Below are positions 17,401 to 25,472 of a stretch of DNA of 64,000 bases, one piece after another. Source of the DNA: Granulosicoccus antarcticus IMCC3135. Its GTDB lineage: Bacteria; Pseudomonadota; Gammaproteobacteria; Granulosicoccales; Granulosicoccaceae. Each line of letters starts with the position of its first letter. The stretch's first letter is position 1. The notes under the pieces were generated by a model, which was not told the DNA's origin, did no database searches, and saw nothing but the letters and a program-made list of their open reading frames with translations. The position numbers and the translations under genes are program-made. The DNA is taken from contig NZ_CP018632.1 in the NCBI RefSeq assembly GCF_002215215.1, forward strand, positions 948,001-1,012,000, read 5' to 3'.

Positions 17401-17522
17401 TGGATGCATTAGGCTGTAACGAAATACAGGGCTATCTGATCAGTCGTCCATTGCCGGGGCTGGAAATTACAGAACTGTTGCGACGTGAGACCCTGAGACG
17501 TGCCAGGTCCAGGGCTGCCTGA
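14457..17522 (+). CDS. PAS-GGDEF-GGDEF-EAL cyclic-di-GMP enzyme
   Basis: A 1021-residue membrane protein. Helices at ~17-36 and ~150-170 flank a periplasmic sensor loop. A PAS-like domain (~185-300) and coiled coil precede a full diguanylate cyclase domain (330-495) with DPLTGLLNRR, LDIDFFKAIND and the active GGEEF (407-411). A second GGDEF-like domain (~575-750) carries AENEYG instead and should be inactive. The C-terminal EAL domain (~755-1010) keeps EALVRW, ELTETSI, DDFGTGYTSI and VAEGVET, so phosphodiesterase activity is likely. It could therefore make or degrade c-di-GMP. It starts 49 bp after the adaptor gene and is the last of the unit, suggesting c-di-GMP control of the export-like system. 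Confidence 0.93.
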   Translation: MKIVTAFRAMMQRSQAVKLAFSLSMLLLCLLFMADLLTLRGNPANERQAARKVVAESLAIQLSTLVNIADKRALQHAISEFVMRNEDVLAASIARFSGEKLAEYGELDKLTYVKSRSTPTHMIVPILENKAVWGNVRVAFRSVGNLVDDLVYFGFLVTSAFLAFGIFLKRVLLQLDPSRAVPVRVNSAFNLFSEGVVILDSNLLIMLTNQSAARMLDKEPETQLGKRIDDWPWVKDEGWQAPWETAFNTGLGVSEQSLYLQDKGEQRLIVVSCTLIGEEDPTRSGVMVTLNDMSAMQKKNRELSVINYQLKKSKESISEKNRELETLAWRDPLTGLLNRRKFLENFQTLLEEALEHSRPLVCVMLDIDFFKAINDNYGHAAGDEVICAVAAQLSLASRETDIVGRYGGEEFVLVMPDTTIEQGLEISDRLRLSILKLSEDVTVPVPRVAASLGVADVLLEAGHDSTDAMLDRADKALYGAKESGRNRVVAFDPDTLALLAANKAAHEDQQVVVSKGQAESRADQAASEVDEKNSRSTGLFAQAPEDSHSHEAVLSEQADAVKAFVSKHNEVVERLKSHDLLTQLPLRQLFMHAVENELLRADRLSRTVGIVSIEIKELSRLQSSLGHQEVEIMIKEVIGKIQEELRASDMVTRINEAHSISHLAENEYGILLSDLAESEQALPIVTRIRRLLLAPMVLNGKTIYLGFNIGVALFPECGDTAVDLVEAATRARIEAAKQPEKVSYFFASTDMERQSREYLQLESDLYLAVEEKKLEVYFQPKFDLASRTISSVEALVRWKDETRGFVSPVDFIPIAETNGLIRQIFHQVLEASLQQIVEWDNLKLAKMKVSVNLSASQLRDPELVSHVLTALDNVGLAPERLEIELTETSIIQSPQRARIALGQLHDAGVTISMDDFGTGYTSIGLLAELPLDSVKIDRSFIVAMQTSERSRAIVESVINMAHTLRLLVVAEGVETNEQLTTLDALGCNEIQGYLISRPLPGLEITELLRRETLRRARSRAA

Positions 17523-17553
17523 GATTCGAACGGTTCAAATCGACTGGCTTGCA

Positions 17554-18651
17554 TCAGTTTTCCAGCAGCGCACCCAGAGCTTGCGCAAGCATGGCATGCT
17601 CGTTTTCTGTTCCCACACCAAAACGTATAAAACGGTCCTGGGGTGGGACCATGGGCTTGCGAAGGAATATTCCCTGCTCGTTCAGAGCTGCCAGTATTTC
17701 AGCCGCACGCTGACTTGAACCCATATCAACCGTGACGAAGTTGGTTGATGAACGCAGGTAGGGAAGTTGCAATGAGTCTGCAAGATCATAGATTCGTTGT
17801 CGACCTGCGCTGACTTTCTGCAAGACAGAGGGCAGTATCTTGGTATCCTCCAGGGAGGCTACTGCAGCAATCTGGGCGAGTCGATTGACTGCAAAATGAT
17901 TGCGTATGCGATTGAATCCGGAGATCAGCTCAGGATTCCCCATGGCATAACCGATTCTCATGCCAGCCAGTCCATAGGCTTTGGAGAAGGTTCTGAAGCG
18001 GATGAGCTGTCGATTGTCCATATCCAGCTCAGGCAGTTCATGATCTGTCATGAATTCCGCATAGGCTTCATCCAGTAGCAAGATGCAACCCTCGGGAAGG
18101 CGCTCAATCATCGACTGGGTCACATCGGCTGACAGGCTGGTGCCCATGGGGTTATCCGGATTGGACAGATAAACGAGCCGAGCGTTGTGCTGTCTGGCGC
18201 AATCGATCAAGGCATCCGGGTCTTCGTGATGGTTTTTGTAAGGCACTGTGTGCAATACACCACCAAAGCCTGCAACATGATAATTGAATGTCGGATAGGC
18301 ACCCAGCGAGGAGACAACCGGCGTGCCTGGTTCAATGGTCATTCTTACCGTTAATCCAAGCAGTGCATCTATTCCTGCATCAACACACAGGCAGTCCATA
18401 TCAACGCCATGTTTCTGTGCCAGAAGTGAACGCAGGTCATGGTTTTCAGGGTCCCCGTACCAGCTGCAGCCGGATGTTCCTATGTGCTCACTGATGGCCA
18501 GAGCTGCCCGGGAAGAAATGCCGAATGCACTTTCATTGGCGCCCAGGCGAGCCTTGAATTGACTGCCGCGTTGCCGCTCGAGCGTTTCTGGTCCGGTGAA
18601 GGGAACACTGGCGGGCAGGCTTTTGAGCAGTGGCGTAAACGGTATGGACAT
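17554..18651 (-). CDS. HisC/CobD-like PLP aminotransferase
   Basis: A 365-residue fold-type I aminotransferase of the histidinol-phosphate family. It has NPDNPMGTSL, the Asp-Tyr-type cofactor contact LLLDEAYAEF and the PLP lysine in FRTFSKAYGLAGMRIGYAMG. It is last in the minus-strand run with the ABC importer genes, 128 bp downstream of the ATPase gene. No other his or cob genes are present, so a true HisC role is doubtful; members of this family also include threonine-phosphate decarboxylase (CobD) and aromatic aminotransferases. Converges with the GGDEF/EAL gene, leaving only 31 bp between stops. Confidence 0.85.
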   Translation of the reverse strand: MSIPFTPLLKSLPASVPFTGPETLERQRGSQFKARLGANESAFGISSRAALAISEHIGTSGCSWYGDPENHDLRSLLAQKHGVDMDCLCVDAGIDALLGLTVRMTIEPGTPVVSSLGAYPTFNYHVAGFGGVLHTVPYKNHHEDPDALIDCARQHNARLVYLSNPDNPMGTSLSADVTQSMIERLPEGCILLLDEAYAEFMTDHELPELDMDNRQLIRFRTFSKAYGLAGMRIGYAMGNPELISGFNRIRNHFAVNRLAQIAAVASLEDTKILPSVLQKVSAGRQRIYDLADSLQLPYLRSSTNFVTVDMGSSQRAAEILAALNEQGIFLRKPMVPPQDRFIRFGVGTENEHAMLAQALGALLEN

Positions 18652-18726
18652 GCAGAATTATCCTGAACGTGTGCTTGATGAACTCCGGCCAGCACAATGA
18701 CTGTGCCGTTGTTCGCCTGAGCTGAT

Positions 18727-18745
18727 CACAGGCAGGTGGCCTGTG
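18727..18745 (-). terminator. Intercistronic hairpin between ABC ATPase and aminotransferase
   Basis: CACAGGC and GCCTGTG form a perfect 7-bp stem with a 5-nt loop in the 128-bp gap. There is no T run, so it may be an attenuator, an mRNA-stabilising hairpin or incidental. Confidence 0.3.
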
Positions 18746-18779
18746 TCGTGAACGGTGCAGAATAGCCTTAAACCGGCGC

Positions 18780-19598
18780 TCAGGGAAGCGCGGGCATACT
18801 GGGGCTGGCTGGCGAGTAGGTGGGAACACAGACCGTGTGGCCACTCTGGGTCTGTTCGACGCTCACCGGCGTACCGTAGGCCAGACTAAGCTTGTCGGCT
18901 GTGAGCGCTTGTTGCGGTCGGCCTTGGCCTATCACTGATTGAGCGTGCATCAGCAGCACATCGGCATTGAGGGTGAAGGCTTGATCCGGATTGTGGGTAG
19001 AGAGAATAATGCCGCGATTGGCTGATGCCATGGTGCGAGTCAATGCGGCTATCTGGCGCATCACGATCGCCTCGTTACCAAAATCGAGGCTGGCAGTCGG
19101 TTCATCCATGATGATGAAAGGTGTTTCCTGAGCCAGGGCACGAGCGATTAAAATCAGCTGCCTTTGTCCACCTGATAGTTGTGAATAGTCCTGATTTGCC
19201 AGTGAGGATATACCCAGTTGTGACAAGGCATTGTCCACCGCCAGATAGTCCTGCTTGCCGGGTTGGCCAAACAGGGGAAGGTGTGCTGCCCGCGCCATCA
19301 TGACAACCTCCGCCGTGGTGTAGGGAAATGGTGGTGCATGTTGTTGCGGAACATAGGCGATCTGACGGGCAAGCCGGGTACGGCTCAGTTCGCAGATCGA
19401 TGTGCCGTTCAGAATGATGTCACCATCCACAGGGGGAAGCAGACCCAGAATAGTCTTGAACAACGTAGTTTTTCCACAACCATTCGGGCCCAGCAAACAG
19501 AGAATCTGTCCTGAAGATAGATTGAAATCTATGCCCCGACACAAGGATAGGCCGCCATGGCCGATGCTCAGCTGATGCGTACGCAGGCTCAGTTCCAC
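18780..19598 (-). CDS. ABC transporter ATP-binding protein (FecE/BtuD type)
   Basis: A 272-residue ATPase subunit of a type II importer. Walker A LGPNGCGKTTLF (~34-45), signature LSGGQRQLILIARAL, Walker B FIIMDEPTASLDFG and the H-loop STHNPDQAF are all present. The first 10 nt overlap the end of the permease gene, so the two are translationally coupled. It powers uptake of the ligand captured by the FecB-type binding protein. Confidence 0.94.
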   Translation of the reverse strand: MELSLRTHQLSIGHGGLSLCRGIDFNLSSGQILCLLGPNGCGKTTLFKTILGLLPPVDGDIILNGTSICELSRTRLARQIAYVPQQHAPPFPYTTAEVVMMARAAHLPLFGQPGKQDYLAVDNALSQLGISSLANQDYSQLSGGQRQLILIARALAQETPFIIMDEPTASLDFGNEAIVMRQIAALTRTMASANRGIILSTHNPDQAFTLNADVLLMHAQSVIGQGRPQQALTADKLSLAYGTPVSVEQTQSGHTVCVPTYSPASPSMPALP

Positions 19599-20611
19599 CC
19601 GCGCTTGCCTCTTGCCAGCAGAGCGATGAAAAAAGGTGCACCGATAACCGCTGTAAGAATACCTATTGGTGTTTCCACCTCGCTGAGGGTTCTGGCCAGG
19701 GTATCAATCAAGAGTAGGTATCCCGCGCCCAGCGCCATGGATGCGGGTAACAACCGTCCAAAACCAGGCCCGACAAGCATGCGTGCAATGTGTGGAATGA
19801 CAAGACCTACCCAGCCGATGACACCGGCGATGGCGGTGACACTGGCGGTGATCAGTGTGGCGGCAACAATGACAGCCAGGCGTAGCTTGCCGGCATCCAC
19901 GCCCAGGGTTTTGGCCTCTTCGTCTCCAAAGGCAAGTACATTGATACGCCAGCGCAGCAAGATCAGTGGTGTCAGGCCCAGCAGTACGGCAGGCAAGGCG
20001 GGTTTCATGTCAGTCAGAGTAATGCTGGCAAGTGAGCCCAGTAGCCAGAAAGTAATGGCAGGCAATTGATCGTAGGGGTCTGCCATGACTTTGAGCAGTG
20101 ATGTCATGGCTCCCGCAAGAGCCCCGATCACCACACCTGTCAGTATGAGTGCCAGAGTTGGGTTGTTATTGTTGCCCAGACGTACCACCAGGCCTACCAG
20201 CAAGACTGCGCTCATGCCACCGACAAAAGCGCAAAGCTGGATCATGGCAACGGGAAGCGACAGGAATATGCCGAGTACAGCTCCCAGTCCGGCGCCGGCT
20301 GAGACACCCAGAATATCTGGTGAGACAAGCGGGTTTCTGAACATGGCCTGGTAAGTAGCACCCGATGCCGCCAGAGCAGCTCCTACCAGCAAGGCCGCCC
20401 CGATGCGCGGCAGGCGGATCTGCTGTACCACGATGTCAGCCTGAGGGTCGCCACTCAGACCAACAAGGGCCGCCAGAGCCTGACTTGCAGACAAGGAATA
20501 GGGGCCAATCATGATAGCGAACAGACTGGCTGCTGCCAGAGCCAGCAATATCAGGCCAGGCCCGATAAAACCGGTAGTCACCGGTAATCGGCGACGGCCA
20601 GAAGTGCTCAT
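19589..20611 (-). CDS. FecCD-family ABC transporter permease
   Basis: About 340 residues with roughly ten hydrophobic helices and typical FecCD/BtuC blocks: LPRIGAALLVGAALAASGA near residue 70, NPLVSPDILGVSAGAGLGAV, and GWVGLVIPHIARMLVG near the C terminus. I favour the ATG at 20611 because it overlaps the upstream stop as ATGA; an ATG at 20635 would add eight residues. This family carries iron-siderophores, heme, cobalamin and, in the MolBC subgroup, molybdate or tungstate. Confidence 0.93.
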   Translation of the reverse strand: MSTSGRRRLPVTTGFIGPGLILLALAAASLFAIMIGPYSLSASQALAALVGLSGDPQADIVVQQIRLPRIGAALLVGAALAASGATYQAMFRNPLVSPDILGVSAGAGLGAVLGIFLSLPVAMIQLCAFVGGMSAVLLVGLVVRLGNNNNPTLALILTGVVIGALAGAMTSLLKVMADPYDQLPAITFWLLGSLASITLTDMKPALPAVLLGLTPLILLRWRINVLAFGDEEAKTLGVDAGKLRLAVIVAATLITASVTAIAGVIGWVGLVIPHIARMLVGPGFGRLLPASMALGAGYLLLIDTLARTLSEVETPIGILTAVIGAPFFIALLARGKRGWN

Positions 20612-21684
20612 TCGGGAGGCTGGCCCTCTGCCCATGACAGCAGCACCTGTAGCTGCTCCTCATCCAGCTCAACGTGATACCAGTCCTGGTAGAACTGAGC
20701 CGCCTCCTCGCTGAGCTCGGTGTCCCATTGTTCCGGATACAGCAGACGTGACATCCACTGTAATCCGATAATCCGGTTGAGCGATGGTGGCCGGTCTATC
20801 CAGCCAAACGGTGCGGTAGGCGAGAGGTAGAACTGGTCTTCCTGCATCGCGCTGATACCTGCCCATAGAGGATTCTGGCGAGCATCGGCAAAGAAGTTCT
20901 GATCCCAGGTAACGATATAGTCGGGGTCGACGGCAATCATGTTTTCCATGGAGATCTCGACCAGCCCACCGTGACGCCCGTCGCCTGCATCAATGACATT
21001 TCTGCCACCGGCACGTTCGATGATTTCGGTATTGATAGAGCCTTTGCTGCCGGTTTCCAGGCCATCAGGACCGCGGGCCAGATAGACGCGAGGTCGGTCG
21101 CCTTCGGCGACTGCTGCGGTGATGGCATCGACACGTGAGAACAATTTTTCTGCCGCCCTTGCCAGAGCCTCACCGCGTTCGCTGGCGCCCAGAATATCGC
21201 CTGTCAGACGAAGGGCGGCCGGCGTTTGATCGAAGCGCCCGTCGATCAGCACATAGGGTATGCCAGTTTGTGCCTGGACCCTGTTGGCCAGATCAATATA
21301 GGTATCGCGGATCGAACCGAAGTCGATTATCAGATCCGGTTTGATGCTTAATACTGTCTCAAGGTTTGCCTCGCCTCCACGTCCGGTGAGTCTGCCGGTT
21401 TCAGGCAGGCTCTGATAGTCAGCTGCGATATAGGGGATCTCGTTCTTTCGCAACGCACGTGGCCAGCCGGCGAGTGTTTCAGGGCGCACAACATAGACCA
21501 GCACCGAGGCGGGAGGGCCGGCAGCGAACACGGTATTGATGGTATCGGGAATCTCAACCGTTCTGCCCGCACTATCGATGATGGAGCGTGAGGCGATGGC
21601 AGGCGAGCACAGTGTGCTGAGCATCACGACAAGGGTTGCAAAGCATAGAGACTTCCGACTGCTGGTGTCTTGTATCGATTCCAT
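20608..21684 (-). CDS. ABC transporter periplasmic binding protein (FecB/BtuF/MolA type)
   Basis: A 358-residue cluster A-II solute-binding protein. A signal peptide lies at the start (SLCFATLVVMLSTLCSPAIA/SRS). The two lobes are joined by the usual long helix: N lobe with SIIDSAGRTVEIPDTINTVF and a variable loop, C lobe with RVYLARGPDGLETGSKGS and IIERAGGRNVID. The ligand is not readable from sequence. The gene directly upstream encodes a ModA-like protein, which is unusual since one importer needs only one binding protein. Confidence 0.9.
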   Translation of the reverse strand: MESIQDTSSRKSLCFATLVVMLSTLCSPAIASRSIIDSAGRTVEIPDTINTVFAAGPPASVLVYVVRPETLAGWPRALRKNEIPYIAADYQSLPETGRLTGRGGEANLETVLSIKPDLIIDFGSIRDTYIDLANRVQAQTGIPYVLIDGRFDQTPAALRLTGDILGASERGEALARAAEKLFSRVDAITAAVAEGDRPRVYLARGPDGLETGSKGSINTEIIERAGGRNVIDAGDGRHGGLVEISMENMIAVDPDYIVTWDQNFFADARQNPLWAGISAMQEDQFYLSPTAPFGWIDRPPSLNRIIGLQWMSRLLYPEQWDTELSEEAAQFYQDWYHVELDEEQLQVLLSWAEGQPPE

Positions 21685-21717
21685 GATGGTGAACTATCCT
21701 TGTTGAGTCGGTGTCTG

Positions 21718-21734
21718 CTTCTGCTTTGCAGAAG
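21718..21734 (-). terminator. Hairpin between the two binding-protein genes
   Basis: CTTCTGC and GCAGAAG pair perfectly around a 3-nt loop in the 75-bp spacer. No T run; possibly an mRNA processing or attenuation element giving more of the upstream ModA-like product. Confidence 0.3.
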
Positions 21735-21759
21735 GGGCAGGCTTGTAGATAGGCTGTTG

Positions 21760-22638
21760 TCAGCGAGGCAGTGTGACTGGGCTGAAACCGTAGCTGGCAA
21801 GTATTGACTGGGCGTCCGGCGAAAGAATGTGCAAAGCCAGTTGTGCCGCGTTTGAATGAGCATCGTTCATGACAGTCAGACCATAATCAGCACCCACGGC
21901 AAAAGCTTCCGGAACTTGCACTATGCCAAGAGCCGGTACTTCCTGTTGCGCCAGAACTGCGTTGGTACAATAAGTGAGAAAGATCTCTGCCTGATCACTG
22001 TCCATGACCCAGGCGTAGTTATTGCGCCCTTCTGGAGGCTGTTTGCTGTTGGGACCGCCGGTGAGTTGCAGGGATTTTCCTTCCAGGGTCTGTTGCGCAC
22101 CTGGCTGTTGGGCATCTGTTTTTGCAAACAGCGTATAGGCATAGTCGCCGGATGGATCGGCTCTGGGGGTTGAGGTTGCGACGCGGTTGGATTCATCGAG
22201 CATGGCATCCAGCAAACCGTCGCTATCGACTGATAGTCCGGCAGCGGTAAGGGCGCATAGTTGGTTTCTGACGAACAGAACAACTGAAGTACTCTTGCCG
22301 GCACTTTGCAGAGTTTGCGGGTGACGCATGTTCGCTGAAGCAAAAAGATCGGCATGTTCGCCCGCCTCTATGCGTTCACGCAGCAAGCCGGAGGGGGCAA
22401 ATTGTGTCTCTACAGCGATACCGGTCTGTTCTGACCACGCTTGAGCGATTTCACCCAATGCAACCTTCAGACTACCTGCTGCAAACAGTTTGACGGGCAC
22501 CATGTCTGCGGAATTGTCCTGTTTATCCTGAGCGTAGGCGTGCAGCGAGCTACCCAGGCACAGGGCCGTTAATAATCCTATTCGTAACAAGCCGACAAGT
22601 AGATTCGGTTTGTTATTTACGCTGATGATATGCGTCAT
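21760..22638 (-). CDS. ModA-like molybdate/tungstate-type binding protein
   Basis: A 292-residue exported protein with a signal peptide (LLRIGLLTALCLGSSLHAYA/QD). The mature part matches class II oxyanion-binding proteins: VKLFAAGSLKVALGEIAQAW, FAPSGLLRERIEAGEHADLF, then FVRNQLCAL and DPSGDYAYTLF, with EIFLTYCTNA in the second lobe. Longer than classical ModA (~257) because of an extended hinge region (~195-210). It is first in the minus-strand run with the FecBCDE-type importer and no modB is near, so it may feed that importer or be a second binder. Confidence 0.85.
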   Translation of the reverse strand: MTHIISVNNKPNLLVGLLRIGLLTALCLGSSLHAYAQDKQDNSADMVPVKLFAAGSLKVALGEIAQAWSEQTGIAVETQFAPSGLLRERIEAGEHADLFASANMRHPQTLQSAGKSTSVVLFVRNQLCALTAAGLSVDSDGLLDAMLDESNRVATSTPRADPSGDYAYTLFAKTDAQQPGAQQTLEGKSLQLTGGPNSKQPPEGRNNYAWVMDSDQAEIFLTYCTNAVLAQQEVPALGIVQVPEAFAVGADYGLTVMNDAHSNAAQLALHILSPDAQSILASYGFSPVTLPR

Positions 22639-22671
22639 TATTGTGTTTAATTTACGATAATATTCAATATT

Positions 22672-22824
22672 TTGAAAGTTAACATAGAACTTGTCAGCAA
22701 GATATGCCCATCGTGCGGTGGATCGAAGCGTTATCCGGTAGACAGTACGAAGCAGTCACCTTTGCCTGTCTGCTGCGACTGTGGCGCAGGCCTCATTGCA
22801 GATGGCCGGTTTGTGGAAAATTGA
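22672..22824 (+). CDS. Putative 50-residue zinc-ribbon protein
   Basis: A frame opening at TTG 22672 encodes two knuckles, CPSCGG (residues 12-17) and CCDCGAG (34-40), separated by 17 residues. This is a typical treble-clef or zinc-ribbon layout (CxxC...CxxC). It ends 34 bp before the preferred start of the DUF3135-like gene on the same strand. The start is uncertain because the upstream DNA is A/T-rich without a good ribosome site. The Cys spacing makes a real protein likely, and co-transcription with the next gene is probable. Confidence 0.5.
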   Translation: MKVNIELVSKICPSCGGSKRYPVDSTKQSPLPVCCDCGAGLIADGRFVEN

Positions 22825-22858
22825 GGCCATACAAACAAGCCACCGGGTAGCAAAATTC

Positions 22859-23215
22859 ATGCGACAGAACAATGCCAGTGAATTCGACTTTGATGATTGG
22901 GCCGGGCTCTACCTGGAGAATCCGCAGGAGTTCGAGGCGCGTCGCCAGGCGACTCTGATGATTGAGATGACGCGCGGATCATCCGAGAATGCGACTGCTT
23001 CGCGAGCTTTACTTGATGCCTATGAGAAAGCTGCCAAGGGATGTTCGCCGGCGCAACGCATGAAAATTGCCAGTGAGATGATGATGGAATCAGCTCATCA
23101 GCTGAGTGCCGAGCTACAGATACTCAAGCAGACTCTGGAGCAGCTTGATCTTGACGTTCCTGCTCCAGATTCGGATTCTGTCTCGAGTCCAGAGCAGGTC
23201 ACGAGCTCAAACTGA
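22859..23215 (+). CDS. DUF3135-like small protein
   Basis: A 118-residue acidic, helical protein. FDFDDWAGLYLENPQEFEARR near the N terminus followed by a C-terminal helical stretch (SAELQILKQTLEQLD) resembles proteobacterial DUF3135 proteins of unknown function. I chose ATG 22859 (GGGTAG eight bases upstream) because upstream starts at 22781 and 22808 overlap the zinc-ribbon ORF and add residues outside the family pattern. No signal peptide or membrane segment. Confidence 0.6.
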   Translation: MRQNNASEFDFDDWAGLYLENPQEFEARRQATLMIEMTRGSSENATASRALLDAYEKAAKGCSPAQRMKIASEMMMESAHQLSAELQILKQTLEQLDLDVPAPDSDSVSSPEQVTSSN

Positions 23216-23241
23216 AGCTATGCCCCTGAAAATACACACGG

Positions 23242-23267
23242 ATTCAGGCATTCAGGCATTCAGGCAT

Positions 23268-23281
<14 letters not shown>
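23242..23281. repeat. Five tandem copies of ATTCAGGC
   Basis: Five exact 8-bp units sit between two convergent genes. The aldo/keto reductase stop codon (TGA, minus strand) falls inside the array, so a change in copy number would alter only the 3' end of that gene or its untranslated region. A candidate slipped-strand (variable number) tract. Confidence 0.9.
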
Positions 23282-24251
<970 letters not shown>

Positions 24252-24338
24252 TGCCTCGTCTCCTGTTCGTGAAGTGAGCAGTATGGCTTTCCGGTTAAGA
24301 TAAGACGACACCAAAAATCAGAAATCATTATTCCGAAA

Positions 24339-25241
24339 ATGAAAAGCTCCAGTGTTGCCAAACTGCATTGGGATGATGCACCCGTTTTCCTGGCCATTGC
24401 CCGACAGGGCACTCTGAGTGCCGCTGCTCGTGAACTGGATCTGGGGGTCGCAACCGTCTCCCGGCGAATCGAACGACTTGAGTCTGGATTGGGGGTTGCG
24501 CTCTTTTTGCGTCATCAGTCCGGTTATACGCTGACCGATGAGGGCGCCGAACTGCTGTCCCGAGCCGAGACACTGGAGAGCGCCATGGCAGGGTTTCGCC
24601 CGGATACTTCGCCGACGGGTCCGGTGCGAGGTCATGTTCGGCTGGCAACGGCCGAAAATCTGGCCAATGGCGTCATCATTCCGGCGCTGGCACCTTTGCT
24701 GGTGGAGCATCCGCAATTAACCATCGATATCGTGACTGATGTGGCGAGTATAAATCTGCATCGACAGGATGCTGATCTTGCTGTACGTATGACAAGACCG
24801 AGTCGTGGCAATCTGAAAGTGAGAAGAGTCGGCACTCTGGGTCTGGGCTTGTATGGTTCGTCCGAATATCTGGCAAGCAGGCAGCCTTTGACAGATACGC
24901 TCGATTTTGAACATCATCGATTTATTGGCTGGTCCGATGTGCAGACAGACCTGCCGGCCGCGCAGTGGTTGGAGCGGGCTCTGCGAGGTGGTGTGCCTGT
25001 GTTGACCACCACCACTTTGAGCGCGCAGGTACAGGCGGCCAGTGCCGGTATCGGGCTGGCGGTACTACCGCACTTTCTAGCGCGTGATGCTGGCTTGCAG
25101 GCGCTACCTATTGTGCTCGGCATTGATCATCCAATATGGCTGGTTGTGCATTCCGATCTCAGTGCTTCCAGGCGAGTCCGAGTCGTGGCTGATCGTATAG
25201 CGCAAACATTGGCCAATGCGAGTTCGCGACTGGAAGGCTGA
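24339..25241 (+). CDS. LysR-family transcriptional regulator
   Basis: A 300-residue regulator with an N-terminal winged helix (LAIARQGTLSAAARELDLGVATVSRRIERLE) written here only by its key parts: TLSAAAREL and VSRRIERLE at ~20-45. The periplasmic-binding-like effector domain (~90-290) contains GHVRLATAENLANGV and AASAGIGLAVLPHF. It is divergent from the aldo/keto reductase with an 87-bp gap, the classical LysR arrangement. Confidence 0.93.
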   Translation: MKSSSVAKLHWDDAPVFLAIARQGTLSAAARELDLGVATVSRRIERLESGLGVALFLRHQSGYTLTDEGAELLSRAETLESAMAGFRPDTSPTGPVRGHVRLATAENLANGVIIPALAPLLVEHPQLTIDIVTDVASINLHRQDADLAVRMTRPSRGNLKVRRVGTLGLGLYGSSEYLASRQPLTDTLDFEHHRFIGWSDVQTDLPAAQWLERALRGGVPVLTTTTLSAQVQAASAGIGLAVLPHFLARDAGLQALPIVLGIDHPIWLVVHSDLSASRRVRVVADRIAQTLANASSRLEG

Positions 25242-25472
25242 TTGGTTTGAACAGGCGAGGTGAAACACTCATCAATCCGCTTGTTGATCCTGCACAGGTT
25301 ACGTGATGCCTTGTTGTACGCTGCTACATCAAGTAGTTTTGATGTGTTGAACCTGAGATGGCCTCTATCAAGCTGAGGCAATTTTGCTTGTTCACGATGA
25401 GGGTCAAGAACGCAGGGCATGGATTCATCAGCCACTGTCGAGGTCGAGCGGCTAATCTGCCTGGGGTAATTC

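Noticed and set aside
18652-18779. Cobalamin riboswitch near the BtuCD-like genes
   Set aside because: No B12-box-like sequence was found, and the hairpin there is small and intercistronic.
19557-20069. 170-codon plus-strand frame over the FecCD permease gene
   Set aside because: Antisense shadow of a well-supported permease; no recognisable domain.
22639-22671. ModE-type operator before the ModA-like gene
   Set aside because: An AATATT-C-AATATT palindrome is present, but it does not match the ModE consensus in length or sequence.
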